64,000 bases of DNA from an archaeon (GCA_029258755.1 JAPDKC010000010.1:62001-126000), one strand, 5' to 3'; counted from the first letter of the stretch, positions 41,509 to 51,310 are shown. Notes: generated by a model from the sequence alone, not told the origin. Numbers and translations are program-made.

Positions 41509-42246
41509 TTAGCCCAAAAGCTCGCTTTTCTTTATCAAATGGTACTTTAGCATATAAAGATAGGTTTTAAGCACTTCCATGAATGGCACAACGAAAACAA
41601 GCGCAAATATAAGCGTAATAAACTCCGCAAACAAAAATTCTAAAACAAGCCTATCTAAAAGGAATTCAAACAAAGCAAGCAGCAAAAGCAATGCTGAGCC
41701 AACAAAAAGTGCCGTTAAAGATTCCTTAGGATATCTTTTTACAAAATGAATGCTCTCAACTATTGCACCTCTTAAATTCCTTTCATCAACAACAAGCGCT
41801 TGCGGCACAAACATAAGCAAAAAGCTTATCAAGAAAACAAGGAAATAAATTAGCAAAGCGGTTAAAGGAGTAAGCGTTGTTGCAAACAAGAGAGCTAAAT
41901 AAAAAACAACAAGCATAAGCGAATAAAAAGCAAACAAACGCGAGGAAAACTTGCTTATCATTTCATCTAAGTAGAATTCAACCTTGACAGAACTAAGGTC
42001 ACGCCTAATACTAAAAACAATCAAACTTATGAAGAAGGAAAAAATTGCTAAATAAATTATAGCTAAAAGGATAAGCACTGGAAGGTACTTAAAGATTCTT
42101 AGCTCAATAAATATCGTGCCAGAGGAAACAAAAATACCAGCATTTAGAAAAGGAAGCACAAATACTGGAACAAACGCTAACAAAAGCGCGAATAGCAAGG
42201 CAACTTTTATGTTTGCAACGTATTTTTCAAATACCTTTGCTAGCAT
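41509..42246 (-). CDS. multi-pass membrane protein of unknown function
   Basis: 245 residues with about six hydrophobic segments (VALLFALLLAFVPVFVLPFL, YLPVLILLAIIYLAIFSFFI, FAFYSLMLVVFYLALLF, LTALLIYFLVFLISFLLMFV, ALFVGSALLLLLALFEFLLD, FITLIFALVFVVPFMEVL). The phrase VDERNLRGAIVESIHFVKRY between helices 4 and 5 resembles DUF4013-like or related bacterial-wide membrane families that occur in multigene sets; the DUF4013 protein at 62.8 kb has a similar plan. Function unknown. Confidence 0.65.
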   Translation of the reverse strand: MLAKVFEKYVANIKVALLFALLLAFVPVFVLPFLNAGIFVSSGTIFIELRIFKYLPVLILLAIIYLAIFSFFISLIVFSIRRDLSSVKVEFYLDEMISKFSSRLFAFYSLMLVVFYLALLFATTLTPLTALLIYFLVFLISFLLMFVPQALVVDERNLRGAIVESIHFVKRYPKESLTALFVGSALLLLLALFEFLLDRLVLEFLFAEFITLIFALVFVVPFMEVLKTYLYMLKYHLIKKSELLG

Positions 42247-42292
42247 AGCATCAATAGATTTTCTGGTAGAAAATGAATAAAAAAGAATTGCG

Positions 42293-43537
42293 CTAGCTTA
42301 CGAGCTTGCCTATAAGGTGTGTTGGCTTAGCGTCGATTATTTCCACTTCCACAAATCTGCAAAAAGCATTCTCTTCAATAACAACCGGTTTATAAGCATT
42401 TGTTCTTGCAACAAAATTGCCTTTAATTCCGCATTCTGAAACAAGAGCCGTTAAGCGCTTCCCTATAAATCTCTTGTTGTTTTCAAGGGCTATTTTTCTC
42501 ACAAGTTCTGAAAGCTTTTTGCTTCTTGCTTTTACCTCTCGCGTATCAAGCTGCTTCATAGTTGCAGCTAAAGAGCCTGGTCTTACACCAAATCGCGATA
42601 CATTTACTACATCCGGTTTTATTTTTTGTACTAGCTCTAATGTTTTCATAAAATCTTCCTGTGTTTCTGAAGGAAAGCCAACAATAATATCGGTAGCGAT
42701 AGTAGCATCTTTGAACCTCTCGCGTATGCTTGCTACCATTTCCACAAAATCGCTCACAGCATAACCTCTTTTCATGCTTTTTAGTACCTCATCAGAGCCG
42801 CTCTGCACAGGCAGATGGAAAAATTTATAGGCACGTTCATCTTCCATAACATCTAGCAGTTCTGGGAAGAAGCGCTTAACATGCTGTGGATTCATCATGC
42901 CTACGCGTACACGATAATTGCCTTTATTCTCAAGCAATACTTGCAGCAGTTCAGCTAGATTTGTTTTCAGATCAAATCCATAGCAAGCGGTATCTGTAGC
43001 GGTAAGCCAAATCTCTTTAGCTTCCTTTAACGCTCTCTTGAAAGCTGAATTTATTTCCTCAATGCTGTAACTTTTAAGCGTGCCTCTTGCGAGCCAAACG
43101 CAGCAATAGGCACATCTGTTTAGGCATCCTCTTGCTATAGGTATTATCGCTATACATTTGTTGTAAGGTAGCGCTTTGGCCTCTGGTGAATAACTAAGCT
43201 TTAAATTAAAGAATTCTGCTATTTCGCTAGCATCTGTGCCGAACAGCAACGCTTGCGGAAAAAGCTTTTGCAACATCTTCTTCCTTATCTCAACCAAGCA
43301 GCCGATAATAACAAGCTTAAAGTTATGAACTTTTGCTAATTCGCTAAGCTTTCTCAGCCTAGCGATTATTTTGTGCTCTGTTGGCGATTTGACAGCACAT
43401 GTGTTAACTATGCAATAATCAGATTCTTCAGGCTTATCAACAAGCTTGTAGTTAGCACTTGCAAACGCATATCTAAGCTTTTCTGTGTCGCCCTTATTCA
43501 AAGAACAGCCGTACCACTCTATGTATACCTTAGCCAC
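42293..43537 (-). CDS. tRNA N6-threonylcarbamoyladenosine methylthiotransferase (e-MtaB)
   Basis: 414 residues. The N-terminal MTTase domain holds cluster cysteines in EWYGCSLNKGD, VNTCAVKSPTE and IIGCLVEI. The radical-SAM motif is RGCLNRCAYCCVWLARG (CxxxCxxC, about 138-148). A C-terminal TRAM domain is around RLTALVSECGIKGNFVART. It converts t6A37 to ms2t6A37 in ANN-decoding tRNAs. Archaeal members are of the CDKAL1 type. Confidence 0.92.
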   Translation of the reverse strand: MAKVYIEWYGCSLNKGDTEKLRYAFASANYKLVDKPEESDYCIVNTCAVKSPTEHKIIARLRKLSELAKVHNFKLVIIGCLVEIRKKMLQKLFPQALLFGTDASEIAEFFNLKLSYSPEAKALPYNKCIAIIPIARGCLNRCAYCCVWLARGTLKSYSIEEINSAFKRALKEAKEIWLTATDTACYGFDLKTNLAELLQVLLENKGNYRVRVGMMNPQHVKRFFPELLDVMEDERAYKFFHLPVQSGSDEVLKSMKRGYAVSDFVEMVASIRERFKDATIATDIIVGFPSETQEDFMKTLELVQKIKPDVVNVSRFGVRPGSLAATMKQLDTREVKARSKKLSELVRKIALENNKRFIGKRLTALVSECGIKGNFVARTNAYKPVVIEENAFCRFVEVEIIDAKPTHLIGKLVS

Positions 43538-43570
43538 CTAAGAACACCTATAAGGAAAATAAAAATAGCT

Positions 43571-45310
43571 TTACTTTATGCTAAGCTCCAAAGCCCTGCT
43601 TTCGATTTCCTCCTTTATAAGAGAGAGGAATTCTTCAAGCTTTACACTCTTTTTGATAACTCCCTTCCTTGTCCTTACAGTAACGCTGCCTTCTTTTTGC
43701 TCATTGTCACCTATAACAAGCATATAAGGAATTTTCTCAAGCTGTGCCTCTCTTATCTTCTTTGGCAATGTTTCTTTTCTACTATCCAGCTCTGCCCTAA
43801 TATCACTTTCCCTAAGTTTTTCAAGTACAGCTTTTGCGTACTCTAAATTCCTATCCGTTATTGGCATTACCCTTACTTGCACAGGACTTAACCAAGTGGG
43901 AAACATGCCACCGTAATGCTCAATAAGCACGCCCATAAAACGTTCTATTGAGCCCAATATTGCTCTGTGAATCATAACTGGTCTGTGCTTTTTATCATCA
44001 GGGCCTATGTAGTATAAATCAAACTTTTCTGGCATTGAGAAATCAACTTGGATTGTTGCACATTGCCATTCTCTTTCTAATGCGTCCTTTATATGGAAAT
44101 CTATCTTCGGACCGTAGAAAGCTCCTTCACCCTCATTTATTTTATAGTCGATTTTTAGCTCTTTCAAAGCGCTTTCCAAAGCATTAGTTGCATGCTCCCA
44201 TTGCTCATCCGTGCCCATTGAATCCTCAGGTCTTGTGCTTAGCTCCATCGAATAGTCCTCAAAGCCGAACGTTTTGTATATTTTGTCCGTTAGCTTAATT
44301 ATTTTTATTATCTCATCTTTTAGCTGTTCTTCTGTGCAGAATATGTGAGCATCATCTTGCGTAAACTTTCGCACTCTAATTAAGCCATATAAAACACCGC
44401 TCCTCTCAAGTCTATGCACTATACCAAACTCTGCTATCTTTATAGGAAGCTCCTTATAGGAATGTCTTTTTTCTTTATAGATTAAGATATGTCCTGGACA
44501 ATTCATCGGCTTTACCGCAAGCATCCTATCATCAGCTTGGGTAAAATACATATTCTGCCTATAGTGATCCCAATGGCCTGATCTTACCCAAAGCTCTTTG
44601 CTCATTATAATAGGGGTTCTCACAAACTTGTAGCCCTCAGCTATGTGTAACTTCTTCAGGAATTTTATCATCTCATCCCATATAATCGCGCCCTTAGGCA
44701 AAAAGAAGGGAAAGCCCGGTGCTTCCTCATGAATTGAAAATATGCCAAGTTGTTTGCCAAGCTTAATATGATTCCTTTCGCCAAGTTCTTCGAGCTTTTT
44801 AAGATAAGCATCTAACTCTTGCTTGCTTGGGAAAGCTATCCCATAGATACGCTGAAGCATCGGGTTTTTCTCGCTGCCACGCCAGTAAGCACCCGCTGTG
44901 CGAATAAGCTTGAAAGCTTTTATCTCACCAGTGTTGTCTACATGCGGTCCCCTGCACAAATCTATAAAGTTGCCGTTCTGGTAGATTGTTATAGGCCCTT
45001 TTATCTCACGCAAAAGCTCCAATTTGTAAGGTTCATCTTTGAAAAGCTTTTCTGCTTCCTCTCTGCTTATCTCCTTCCTTATGAAACGTTCTTTCCTATC
45101 TATAATCTCTTGCATCTTCTTTTCTATGCGCTCCAGATCTTGCTGCGTAAAGGGCTCTTTTACATCAAAATCGTAGTAGAAGCCCTCCTTTATAGGCGGC
45201 CCTATACCTAGCTTTGCATCAGGCCAGAGCTCCTTAACAGCGCTAGCCAATACATGCGATGCTGAATGCCAAAGCTTCTTATAGTATTCCTTTTTTTCTT
45301 CAGGAATCAT
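43571..45310 (-). CDS. thrS: threonyl-tRNA synthetase, bacterial-type, lacking TGS domain
   Basis: 579 residues from MIPEEKKEYYKK. The editing N2 domain is bacterial in type, with HSASHVLASAV (HxxxH) and PPIKEGFYYDFD, not the D-aminoacyl-deacylase-like domain of most archaeal ThrRS. The catalytic core has KPMNCPGHILIYK and RYREL-type motif 2, and the anticodon domain ends the protein. About 60 residues of the N1/TGS domain are absent. Probably acquired from a bacterium (inference). It lies divergent to the Nre gene across a repeat-bearing gap. Confidence 0.94.
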   Translation of the reverse strand: MIPEEKKEYYKKLWHSASHVLASAVKELWPDAKLGIGPPIKEGFYYDFDVKEPFTQQDLERIEKKMQEIIDRKERFIRKEISREEAEKLFKDEPYKLELLREIKGPITIYQNGNFIDLCRGPHVDNTGEIKAFKLIRTAGAYWRGSEKNPMLQRIYGIAFPSKQELDAYLKKLEELGERNHIKLGKQLGIFSIHEEAPGFPFFLPKGAIIWDEMIKFLKKLHIAEGYKFVRTPIIMSKELWVRSGHWDHYRQNMYFTQADDRMLAVKPMNCPGHILIYKEKRHSYKELPIKIAEFGIVHRLERSGVLYGLIRVRKFTQDDAHIFCTEEQLKDEIIKIIKLTDKIYKTFGFEDYSMELSTRPEDSMGTDEQWEHATNALESALKELKIDYKINEGEGAFYGPKIDFHIKDALEREWQCATIQVDFSMPEKFDLYYIGPDDKKHRPVMIHRAILGSIERFMGVLIEHYGGMFPTWLSPVQVRVMPITDRNLEYAKAVLEKLRESDIRAELDSRKETLPKKIREAQLEKIPYMLVIGDNEQKEGSVTVRTRKGVIKKSVKLEEFLSLIKEEIESRALELSIK

Positions 45311-45318
45311 GCATATCA

Positions 45319-45352
45319 CTGGACAAATTTTAACTATTTTTATTCTGTCCAG
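45319..45352. repeat. inverted repeat in the thrS leader
   Basis: CTGGACA (45319-45325) and TGTCCAG (45346-45352) form perfect 7-bp arms around a 20-base AT-rich spacer, starting 8 bases upstream of the ThrRS ATG. It could be a hairpin at the translation start of thrS mRNA or a dyad operator between the divergent genes. Confidence 0.55.
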
Positions 45353-45422
45353 AAAAGTTTTAATATTAGCACCTTTTGGGCTTTAAAAGCGGAATATTGC
45401 CATAAAACTATTTTTATTCTGT
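45332..45422 (+). repeat. 17-bp direct repeat pair in the thrS/Nre gap
   Basis: AACTATTTTTATTCTGT occurs exactly at 45332-45348 and again at 45406-45422, 74 bases apart. The first copy runs into the right arm of the inverted repeat; the second ends just 20 bases before the Nre ATG. Both contain TATTTTTAT tracts suited to promoters. This could be a duplicated operator or duplicated promoter. Confidence 0.55.
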
Positions 45423-45442
45423 TTTTGGGAAAAAATTTAATT

Positions 45443-46684
45443 ATGATAGATGCAAAGCTTTGCGTCCGCTGTAAGGGCAAGTTGCTTTGCGGTTTAAGCT
45501 ATTGCCCAATCCTGCGCAAATACGAGAACCAGCTAAGGATTGTTAAGAAAGTAAGCGCTTCATTCTTTGGGATATCGCCTCCTGGGCTTTTTGTTTCTTG
45601 GCACAACTATCCTAAAGTAACTGTTGCTCCTCTTAGCACATCTGAAAGGGTAAGCAATGCTAAGCTTTTAGATATGCCAGAGCTTTGGTATGGCATGCCA
45701 GAGCACAAAATAATAGAGTTCAGAAGCTCGCTCCTTATGAGTGGAAAAAAGTTTGATGCAAGCGATGCAAGCAATCCAAGCTATGATCTGCTAACTATTC
45801 AGGAGCTTGCTATGAGCTTTTCCCAGGTTGATGTTGAGGTAGAGCTGCTCAAAAAACCTAAGCTAAAGCTTTCCTTCAGCGATTTTGTTGGCCCTCTTGG
45901 TCCAAAAGCACCACTAAAAAATATTGAGCTTGAAAGCAATCCTAAAGTGCCCAGAAAGGTGGATTATATTGTAAGCGATACAGATGTTAAAGCAAACACA
46001 GCAATGCTTGAGCTTTATCAAGCAGGCTTTCCTGTTTCTTTCATCCATAAGCTCCTTAGCGCCGGCACTTTAGGCATAGAAAGGAATAGAAAGCTTGTGC
46101 CTACACGATGGGCTATTACAGCAGTAGATGCAAATATAAGCAAGGAGCTTATAGAGGAAAGGATAAAAGCAAATGAAACGATAGATAAGTTTGAGCTTTA
46201 TCATTCGAAATACCTTGAGAATGATTTTTGGATTGTGCTTATTCCAAGCGTTTGGGCTTTCGAGCAATTAGAATGCTGGCTACCTGGAAGCATCTGGACA
46301 AAGAAAGAAAAGCGCTATCATATAATACAAAATGCTGAATTTTTGCATGGAAGGAATGATTATGCAGTTATAGAAGATGGTGCCTACTTTGCTGCAAGGC
46401 TTGCTGTTGCCGAGCATTTGGTAAAAAGAAGGAAGCAAGCAGCATGCATATTCTTCCGCGAGATATGGCCTGGTTATGCTGTACCTTTAGGTGTATGGCA
46501 GGTAAGAGAAAACGTTAGGCATGCCTTAAAGAATAAGCCAATCTGTTTTGAAACGCTTAGTGAAACACTAAACTTCCTTAAAAAGAAGCTTGCCGTACCT
46601 ATAGAAGAATATGTGAAAAAATCTAAGCTTATAGATTGGCTAAAACATCAGAAAAAGCTTAGCGAGTTTAACCAAAGCGCATAA
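45443..46684 (+). CDS. archaeal DNA repair protein Nre (DUF650/DUF651)
   Basis: 413 residues from ATG 45443; the upstream frame extension reads unlike protein. A zinc-finger-like cluster, LCVRCKGKLLCGLSYCP, opens the protein. SASFFGISPPGLFVSWHNYP with PELWYGMPEHKIIEFRSSLL is the DUF650 core, and KKEKRYHIIQNAEFLHGRND with GVWQVRENVRHAL the DUF651 core. Nre proteins protect archaea against DNA damage and often bind PCNA. No clear C-terminal PCNA-interacting motif is visible here. Its stop overlaps the convergent rfcS stop by 17 bases. Confidence 0.9.
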   Translation: MIDAKLCVRCKGKLLCGLSYCPILRKYENQLRIVKKVSASFFGISPPGLFVSWHNYPKVTVAPLSTSERVSNAKLLDMPELWYGMPEHKIIEFRSSLLMSGKKFDASDASNPSYDLLTIQELAMSFSQVDVEVELLKKPKLKLSFSDFVGPLGPKAPLKNIELESNPKVPRKVDYIVSDTDVKANTAMLELYQAGFPVSFIHKLLSAGTLGIERNRKLVPTRWAITAVDANISKELIEERIKANETIDKFELYHSKYLENDFWIVLIPSVWAFEQLECWLPGSIWTKKEKRYHIIQNAEFLHGRNDYAVIEDGAYFAARLAVAEHLVKRRKQAACIFFREIWPGYAVPLGVWQVRENVRHALKNKPICFETLSETLNFLKKKLAVPIEEYVKKSKLIDWLKHQKKLSEFNQSA

Positions 46685-47630
46685 GTTGTGCTAACAAAGC
46701 TTCAAGCTGTATTCTTTCGTTAGCTCCTTCGACCAAGCGGAAATTATAGTCAGCGATTATATCTACAAGCTCTACCTTTTGCTTTGTTGGCAGGATTTTT
46801 TCATCCATGTTTATTACTTCACGATAAAGCTGAACTATAACATCCTCGCCGCTCATACCGTAATCATACATAAGCTTTGTGAGAAGCTCGCGGGCTTCAT
46901 TGAATTTTTTGTTTAGAGCAAGCTCTATCATGCGCTTTATTTCCTCAGGCCTGGCTCTGCTTGAGACACTATAAACAACCTCTTCAGTTATTTCTTTACC
47001 AAGGAATGCGGAACCTTGCAAGATATTGATTGCTTTTCTCATGTCCCCCTCGCAGGCATAAACTATAGCATCCAATGCTTTCTTATCTATCTTGAGACCT
47101 TCTTGCTTAGCGATTTCGCTAAGCTTGCTTTTTATCTCTTCTTCCGTAAGTGGAGTGAAGCGGAATATAACACATCTTGACTGAATCGGCTCGATAATTC
47201 TTGATGAATAGTTGCATGAAAGTATGAAGCGTGCTGTCCTTGTATATTTCTCCATCGTTCTGCGCAATGCTTGCTGAGCATCTGCTGTTAATGCATCTGC
47301 CTCATCCAAAAAGATTATTTTAAAATCGGCATTAAACGCTAGCGTCCTTGCAAAATCTTTTATTGTATTTCTCACAACATCTATGCCGCGCTCATCGCTA
47401 GCGTTTAGCTCCAAAAAGTTTTGAGAAAAGCCTTCTTCACCGAAAAGTTCCTTAGCTAAGGCAATCGCGCAGCTTGTCTTTCCTACGCCAGCCGGGCCAG
47501 CAAAGAGCATATTCGGCACATTTCTACTTTTAACATAGCTTTTGAGTCTTGCAACTATGTGCTTCTGGCCAACAACCTCTGCAAGCTTCCTTGGCCTATA
47601 TTTTTCAACCCAAGGCAGATCTATTTGCAT
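46668..47630 (-). CDS. rfcS: replication factor C small subunit
   Basis: 320 residues. Walker A FAGPAGVGKTSCAIALAK (about 42-59), Walker B KIIFLDEADALT, and the SRC box IIEPIQSRCVIFRF are typical of RfcS. The collar helices make the C-terminus. Four copies with one RfcL form the archaeal clamp loader for PCNA. No intein interrupts the P-loop here. Confidence 0.96.
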   Translation of the reverse strand: MQIDLPWVEKYRPRKLAEVVGQKHIVARLKSYVKSRNVPNMLFAGPAGVGKTSCAIALAKELFGEEGFSQNFLELNASDERGIDVVRNTIKDFARTLAFNADFKIIFLDEADALTADAQQALRRTMEKYTRTARFILSCNYSSRIIEPIQSRCVIFRFTPLTEEEIKSKLSEIAKQEGLKIDKKALDAIVYACEGDMRKAINILQGSAFLGKEITEEVVYSVSSRARPEEIKRMIELALNKKFNEARELLTKLMYDYGMSGEDVIVQLYREVINMDEKILPTKQKVELVDIIADYNFRLVEGANERIQLEALLAQLMRFG

Positions 47631-47726
47631 GAAGACACCTTTTAAATTAATGCTTGGTAATTTTAATAAACTCTTTGCAGGTAAAAATTGTTTTAAAATG
47701 TTGTATCCAAATTTTTTGTGATCTCA

Positions 47727-48302
47727 ATGAATGAAAAAGTTCGCTCATATGGTATTATGATAGCATTTGCAGTTATTACCTATGCGCTGGTTTATATAAT
47801 AACCAATTATGGCTTGCACAATGTCGCTTACGACTGGCGATTTAATTCGGCAAGCGTATCATTAAACTATGCTCTTATGCCTATCTTTGGCTTCATATTC
47901 GGTTTCTTCGGCTTGGAATACTGGAAAAAAACTTTCGATGAGAAGAGAAATGCTTTGCTTGCACTATTTATGCTTTTTATTCTTGTTTCATTGCTTTCAT
48001 TTGCTATAGCTGTTTGGTTTTTCTACAAACCAACTGTAGATATGGCTTTCTCCAGAATTGCTGACAACTTTAAAAGAGCTAATAGAGAGCTGCCCTATTT
48101 CTCATACAATGTGTGTTTTGCAAACTGCAAAAGCCCCGGCTTTGGTTGCTTCCTTTTAGAGGAACAAAACAGATATGTTTGTGAGATAAACTTTTGGAAT
48201 GAATTGTTTAGGTCTGCGTTCTTCCCCTTCTGGCTCGCTTGCCTGCTTGCAGGTTTTAGCTTTTTCGCTTACGACTTTCTCCAAAAATATAAAAGAGCTT
48301 AA
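47727..48302 (+). CDS. four-helix membrane protein of unknown function
   Basis: 191 residues from ATG 47727 (GTG 47718 also in frame). Hydrophobic segments: GIMIAFAVITYALVYIITNY, YALMPIFGFIFGFFGLEYW, LLALFMLFILVSLLSFAIAV and FFPFWLACLLAGFSFFAYDF. An extracellular loop of about 60 residues before the last helix has three cysteines (VCFANC, FGCFLL). No family is recognised. It stands 100 bases upstream of the pilus operon but probably has its own transcript. Confidence 0.6.
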   Translation: MNEKVRSYGIMIAFAVITYALVYIITNYGLHNVAYDWRFNSASVSLNYALMPIFGFIFGFFGLEYWKKTFDEKRNALLALFMLFILVSLLSFAIAVWFFYKPTVDMAFSRIADNFKRANRELPYFSYNVCFANCKSPGFGCFLLEEQNRYVCEINFWNELFRSAFFPFWLACLLAGFSFFAYDFLQKYKRA

Positions 48303-48406
48303 GATTACAGGGATTAGTAAAAAGGTTTCTAACTTTGTGTTTCTTCCAAGAGCGGTTAAATAACGTAAGGTTTAAATAAAACATTTTCATTCTTTTATTG
48401 AGCATT

Positions 48407-50188
48407 ATGCCAGCGGACTATTTGAAGGAGTTGCTTGAAAAAGCAAAAAAAACAAAGGTTAGCGATGACGATATATTTAAGGCACTTAAAGAGGAGGAAA
48501 GGGGATTAAAACCTCCAGCAGGAGGAAAAGCGAAAAGCAGGGAGGAGTTAGAGGACAGGTTAATGCAAATAAGAGCTCAGCTTAGGGAAAGCCTAAAAGA
48601 GACCGAAGTTCCTGAGAAGAAACCTGCCAAAGCGGTTGTAAAAGAAAAACCCATAAGCATACCTCCAAAAGAAGCTGAAAGCATGCCAGCTAAAGAGGCA
48701 AAACTTGAACTTACTGGCGAGAGCGCTGCTGAACGAGAAGTGCAGCAAGCACCAGAAAAGATTGAGGTTGAATCCTACGGCAATGTTAAAATCTATAAGA
48801 TTCCTGGGCAAAAGCTTCTTTACTACTTTGTTCCTGTGCCAAGACCAACACCAAGCGAAAAAAGAATAATAAGGATAATAAAGGAGGCTGCAACAAGGCT
48901 TATAACCATAGAACCCTATAAAATAAGGGATCCTGAACAAAGGAGGGCCGTATATAGGCAGAGGATTATGGACATTTTGCAGTCTTCACCAGAGATTAAT
49001 ATTCCCAAAGGAAGAATTCCTTTCTATACAGAAGCTGTTGTAAGAGAAATGGTTGGCTATGGGCTTATAGACCCCCTTGTAAGGGATGATAGATTAGAGG
49101 AGATTATGGTAATAGGTGCAAAGAAACCCGTGTATGTGTTCCACAGAGATTACGAAATGATGAAAACAAATATAGAGTTCTATTCGGATGAGGAGATTAT
49201 AGATTTGATCAACAAAATTGCTCGCGAAGTTGGCAGGCGTGTGGATCTTTCAAGCCCATTGTTGGATGCTCGCTTACCAGATGGCTCAAGAGTAAATGCT
49301 ACGATTCCTCCAGCTTCTATTTCAGGACCAACTCTTACTATTAGAAAGTTTAGAAAGGACCCTTTTTCCATAACAGATTTGATAAACTTTGGAACAGTGA
49401 GCACTGAGCTTGCCGCATTTTTGTGGCTTGCGGTTGAAGGGCTCAGCACAAAGCCAGCGAACATACTTATTTCTGGAGGCACAGGAAGTGGAAAAACAAC
49501 TTTGCTCAATGTATTAGCTACGTTTATACCACCTTCCGAAAGAGTTATATCAATTGAGGATACTGCAGAACTAAATCTGCCTCTTGAGCATTGGGTTAGG
49601 TTCGAAGCTAGGCCGCCGGGACTTGAAAATAAAGGAGAAATAACCTTGGACGTGCTTACAAAGAACTCGCTTAGAATGAGGCCCGATAGAATAATTGTAG
49701 GTGAAATCAGGCATAAGGAAGCTTTTACCCTCTTTACAGCGATGAATACTGGGCATGATGGTTGTATGGGAACAGTGCATGCTAACTCATCGCAAGAAAC
49801 GCTTGTAAGAGTTACAAGCCCGCCCATGAGCGTTCCCGAGGTTATGCTTTCTGCTTTGGACTTTATCATAGTAGAGCACAGATTACACACGAAGAAGAAA
49901 GGAACTATTAGGCGCGTAACAGAAGTTGCAGAAGTTACTGGTGTGCTTGAAGGAAAACCGCAAACAGAAACCCTGTTCCAATGGGACGCGGCAAAGGATA
50001 AGATAGTACGGACAGGTGTGCCCTGCAAATACCTAAAAGAGCTGAGTAAGCTTTCAGGAATGAGCGTATCTGCTATAGAAAAGGAGCTTAAGAGAAGAGA
50101 AAGTTTTTTGCAAACACTTGTGAGAAAGAATATAAGAACCGTGAGGGAAACCGCTGAAGCCATGCATAAGTTTTTAGAAGTGGAATAA
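48407..50188 (+). CDS. type IV pilus assembly/secretion ATPase (PilB/TadA-type)
   Basis: 593 residues from ATG 48407. A charged, proline-rich leader (about 1-130) precedes the secretion ATPase core: N-domain LVRDDRLEEIMVIGAKKPVY, Walker A ILISGGTGSGKTTLLNVLAT, Asp box VISIEDTAEL, Walker B MRPDRIIVGEIRHKEA and His box GHDGCMGTVHAN. It powers filament assembly at the inner face of the membrane. It leads an operon with two platform proteins, six pilin-like genes and a prepilin peptidase. Confidence 0.95.
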   Translation: MPADYLKELLEKAKKTKVSDDDIFKALKEEERGLKPPAGGKAKSREELEDRLMQIRAQLRESLKETEVPEKKPAKAVVKEKPISIPPKEAESMPAKEAKLELTGESAAEREVQQAPEKIEVESYGNVKIYKIPGQKLLYYFVPVPRPTPSEKRIIRIIKEAATRLITIEPYKIRDPEQRRAVYRQRIMDILQSSPEINIPKGRIPFYTEAVVREMVGYGLIDPLVRDDRLEEIMVIGAKKPVYVFHRDYEMMKTNIEFYSDEEIIDLINKIAREVGRRVDLSSPLLDARLPDGSRVNATIPPASISGPTLTIRKFRKDPFSITDLINFGTVSTELAAFLWLAVEGLSTKPANILISGGTGSGKTTLLNVLATFIPPSERVISIEDTAELNLPLEHWVRFEARPPGLENKGEITLDVLTKNSLRMRPDRIIVGEIRHKEAFTLFTAMNTGHDGCMGTVHANSSQETLVRVTSPPMSVPEVMLSALDFIIVEHRLHTKKKGTIRRVTEVAEVTGVLEGKPQTETLFQWDAAKDKIVRTGVPCKYLKELSKLSGMSVSAIEKELKRRESFLQTLVRKNIRTVRETAEAMHKFLEVE

Positions 50189-50204
50189 ATTCTAAGGGAG
50201 CTCT

Positions 50205-51302
50205 ATGGTGGAAAGGGAAGAGATGGAAAAAATAGATATGAAAAAGGTTGAAAAAATAGTGGAAAAGATGCGAAAGAAGTACGCCAAAGAGGGCATAAGA
50301 GCTTATGCTACTGGCGAATATGACCAGCTTAGAGGATTGATTATAGAAGGACGCGTAAGCCCCATTGAGATTCAAAGGATTGAAGACCTCAAAGAACACG
50401 AATCAAAAACGATAAGTTTTTTGGGCAACCTCTACCTTACGCTTGGAGCAATCACAAAACCCATCTTTCACATATTCAGCAAGTTTCCATTTGCAAGGAA
50501 ACTCGAACTTGATCTTTATTCTGCTAATATGCGTTTTTCTGCTAAGCAATGGCTTGCGTTAAGCACTATTGTTACTTTGCTTGTGACGATTTTTACTTTT
50601 GGCATAATGTTGCTTATAATAACACTTACCGGAGTTTCATGGACTATTGCTGTAGGCATCTCGCTCCTTGTATTTTTCCTTTCAGCCGTTATTATGCTTC
50701 TTATCCCGAAACAGCGCGCTGAAGCTCGAGGAAAAGCAATAAGCTATGAACTGCCGTTTGCGCTTAGGCATATAGCCACACAGCTTAGCGCTGGCATAGG
50801 TCTCTATAGAACATTGCAAGCAGTAGCAAAAGCTGATTACGGGCCACTAAGCGAGGAATTTGCAAGAACTATAGCTGAGATTGAAGAGGGCACCGATACA
50901 CAAGATGCCTTAAGACATCTTGCTTTACGTACAAGATCGCTAGCATTGAGAAATGCTATAATGCATACTATAAGAGCGTTAAAAACTGGTGGCAACTTAT
51001 CAGATGTTATGAGTGATATTGCAGAAGATGTTGCATTCCAGTTAAGAATGAACATGCGCGAGTTTGGGCAAAAAATGAACTTTATAGGTGTAATATTTAT
51101 CTTTTTAGCCATAGTGTTTCCAGTGTTTGTAGCAATTCTTGGAAGTATCCGAAATGCGCCCATAGGCGCTGCTCAGCTAGGGTTTTCATTTAGGGTCATA
51201 CCTTTAAGCGTTGATATGATGGCATTAATATACTTTCTCCTAATGCCAGCATTGCTTCTTTGGATCTTCATATTTATTAAGGTTATCCAGCCTCATGTTT
51301 AG
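50205..51302 (+). CDS. pilus platform protein 1 (type II secretion F/TadC-like)
   Basis: 365 residues. The N-terminus is charged and helical (EKIDMKKVEKIVEKMRKKYA). The T2SF domain sits at about 180-300 (LPFALRHIATQLSAGIGLYR, FARTIAEIEEGTDTQDALRH). Four membrane helices flank it. ATG with AAGGGAGC upstream. With the second copy it forms the membrane platform on which the ATPase acts, as archaellum FlaJ does singly. Confidence 0.92.
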   Translation: MVEREEMEKIDMKKVEKIVEKMRKKYAKEGIRAYATGEYDQLRGLIIEGRVSPIEIQRIEDLKEHESKTISFLGNLYLTLGAITKPIFHIFSKFPFARKLELDLYSANMRFSAKQWLALSTIVTLLVTIFTFGIMLLIITLTGVSWTIAVGISLLVFFLSAVIMLLIPKQRAEARGKAISYELPFALRHIATQLSAGIGLYRTLQAVAKADYGPLSEEFARTIAEIEEGTDTQDALRHLALRTRSLALRNAIMHTIRALKTGGNLSDVMSDIAEDVAFQLRMNMREFGQKMNFIGVIFIFLAIVFPVFVAILGSIRNAPIGAAQLGFSFRVIPLSVDMMALIYFLLMPALLLWIFIFIKVIQPHV

Positions 51303-51310
51303 GTGATAGC

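Noticed and set aside
45266-45442. 59-codon N-terminal extension of the Nre frame
   Set aside because: It overlaps the ThrRS start and runs through the repeat region; the residues are unlike the family, which begins with the zinc-finger segment after ATG 45443.
49180-50163. 327-codon open frame on the minus strand
   Set aside because: It lies antisense to the well-conserved secretion ATPase and its translation has the Ser/Pro-rich look of a shadow frame without motifs or ribosome site.
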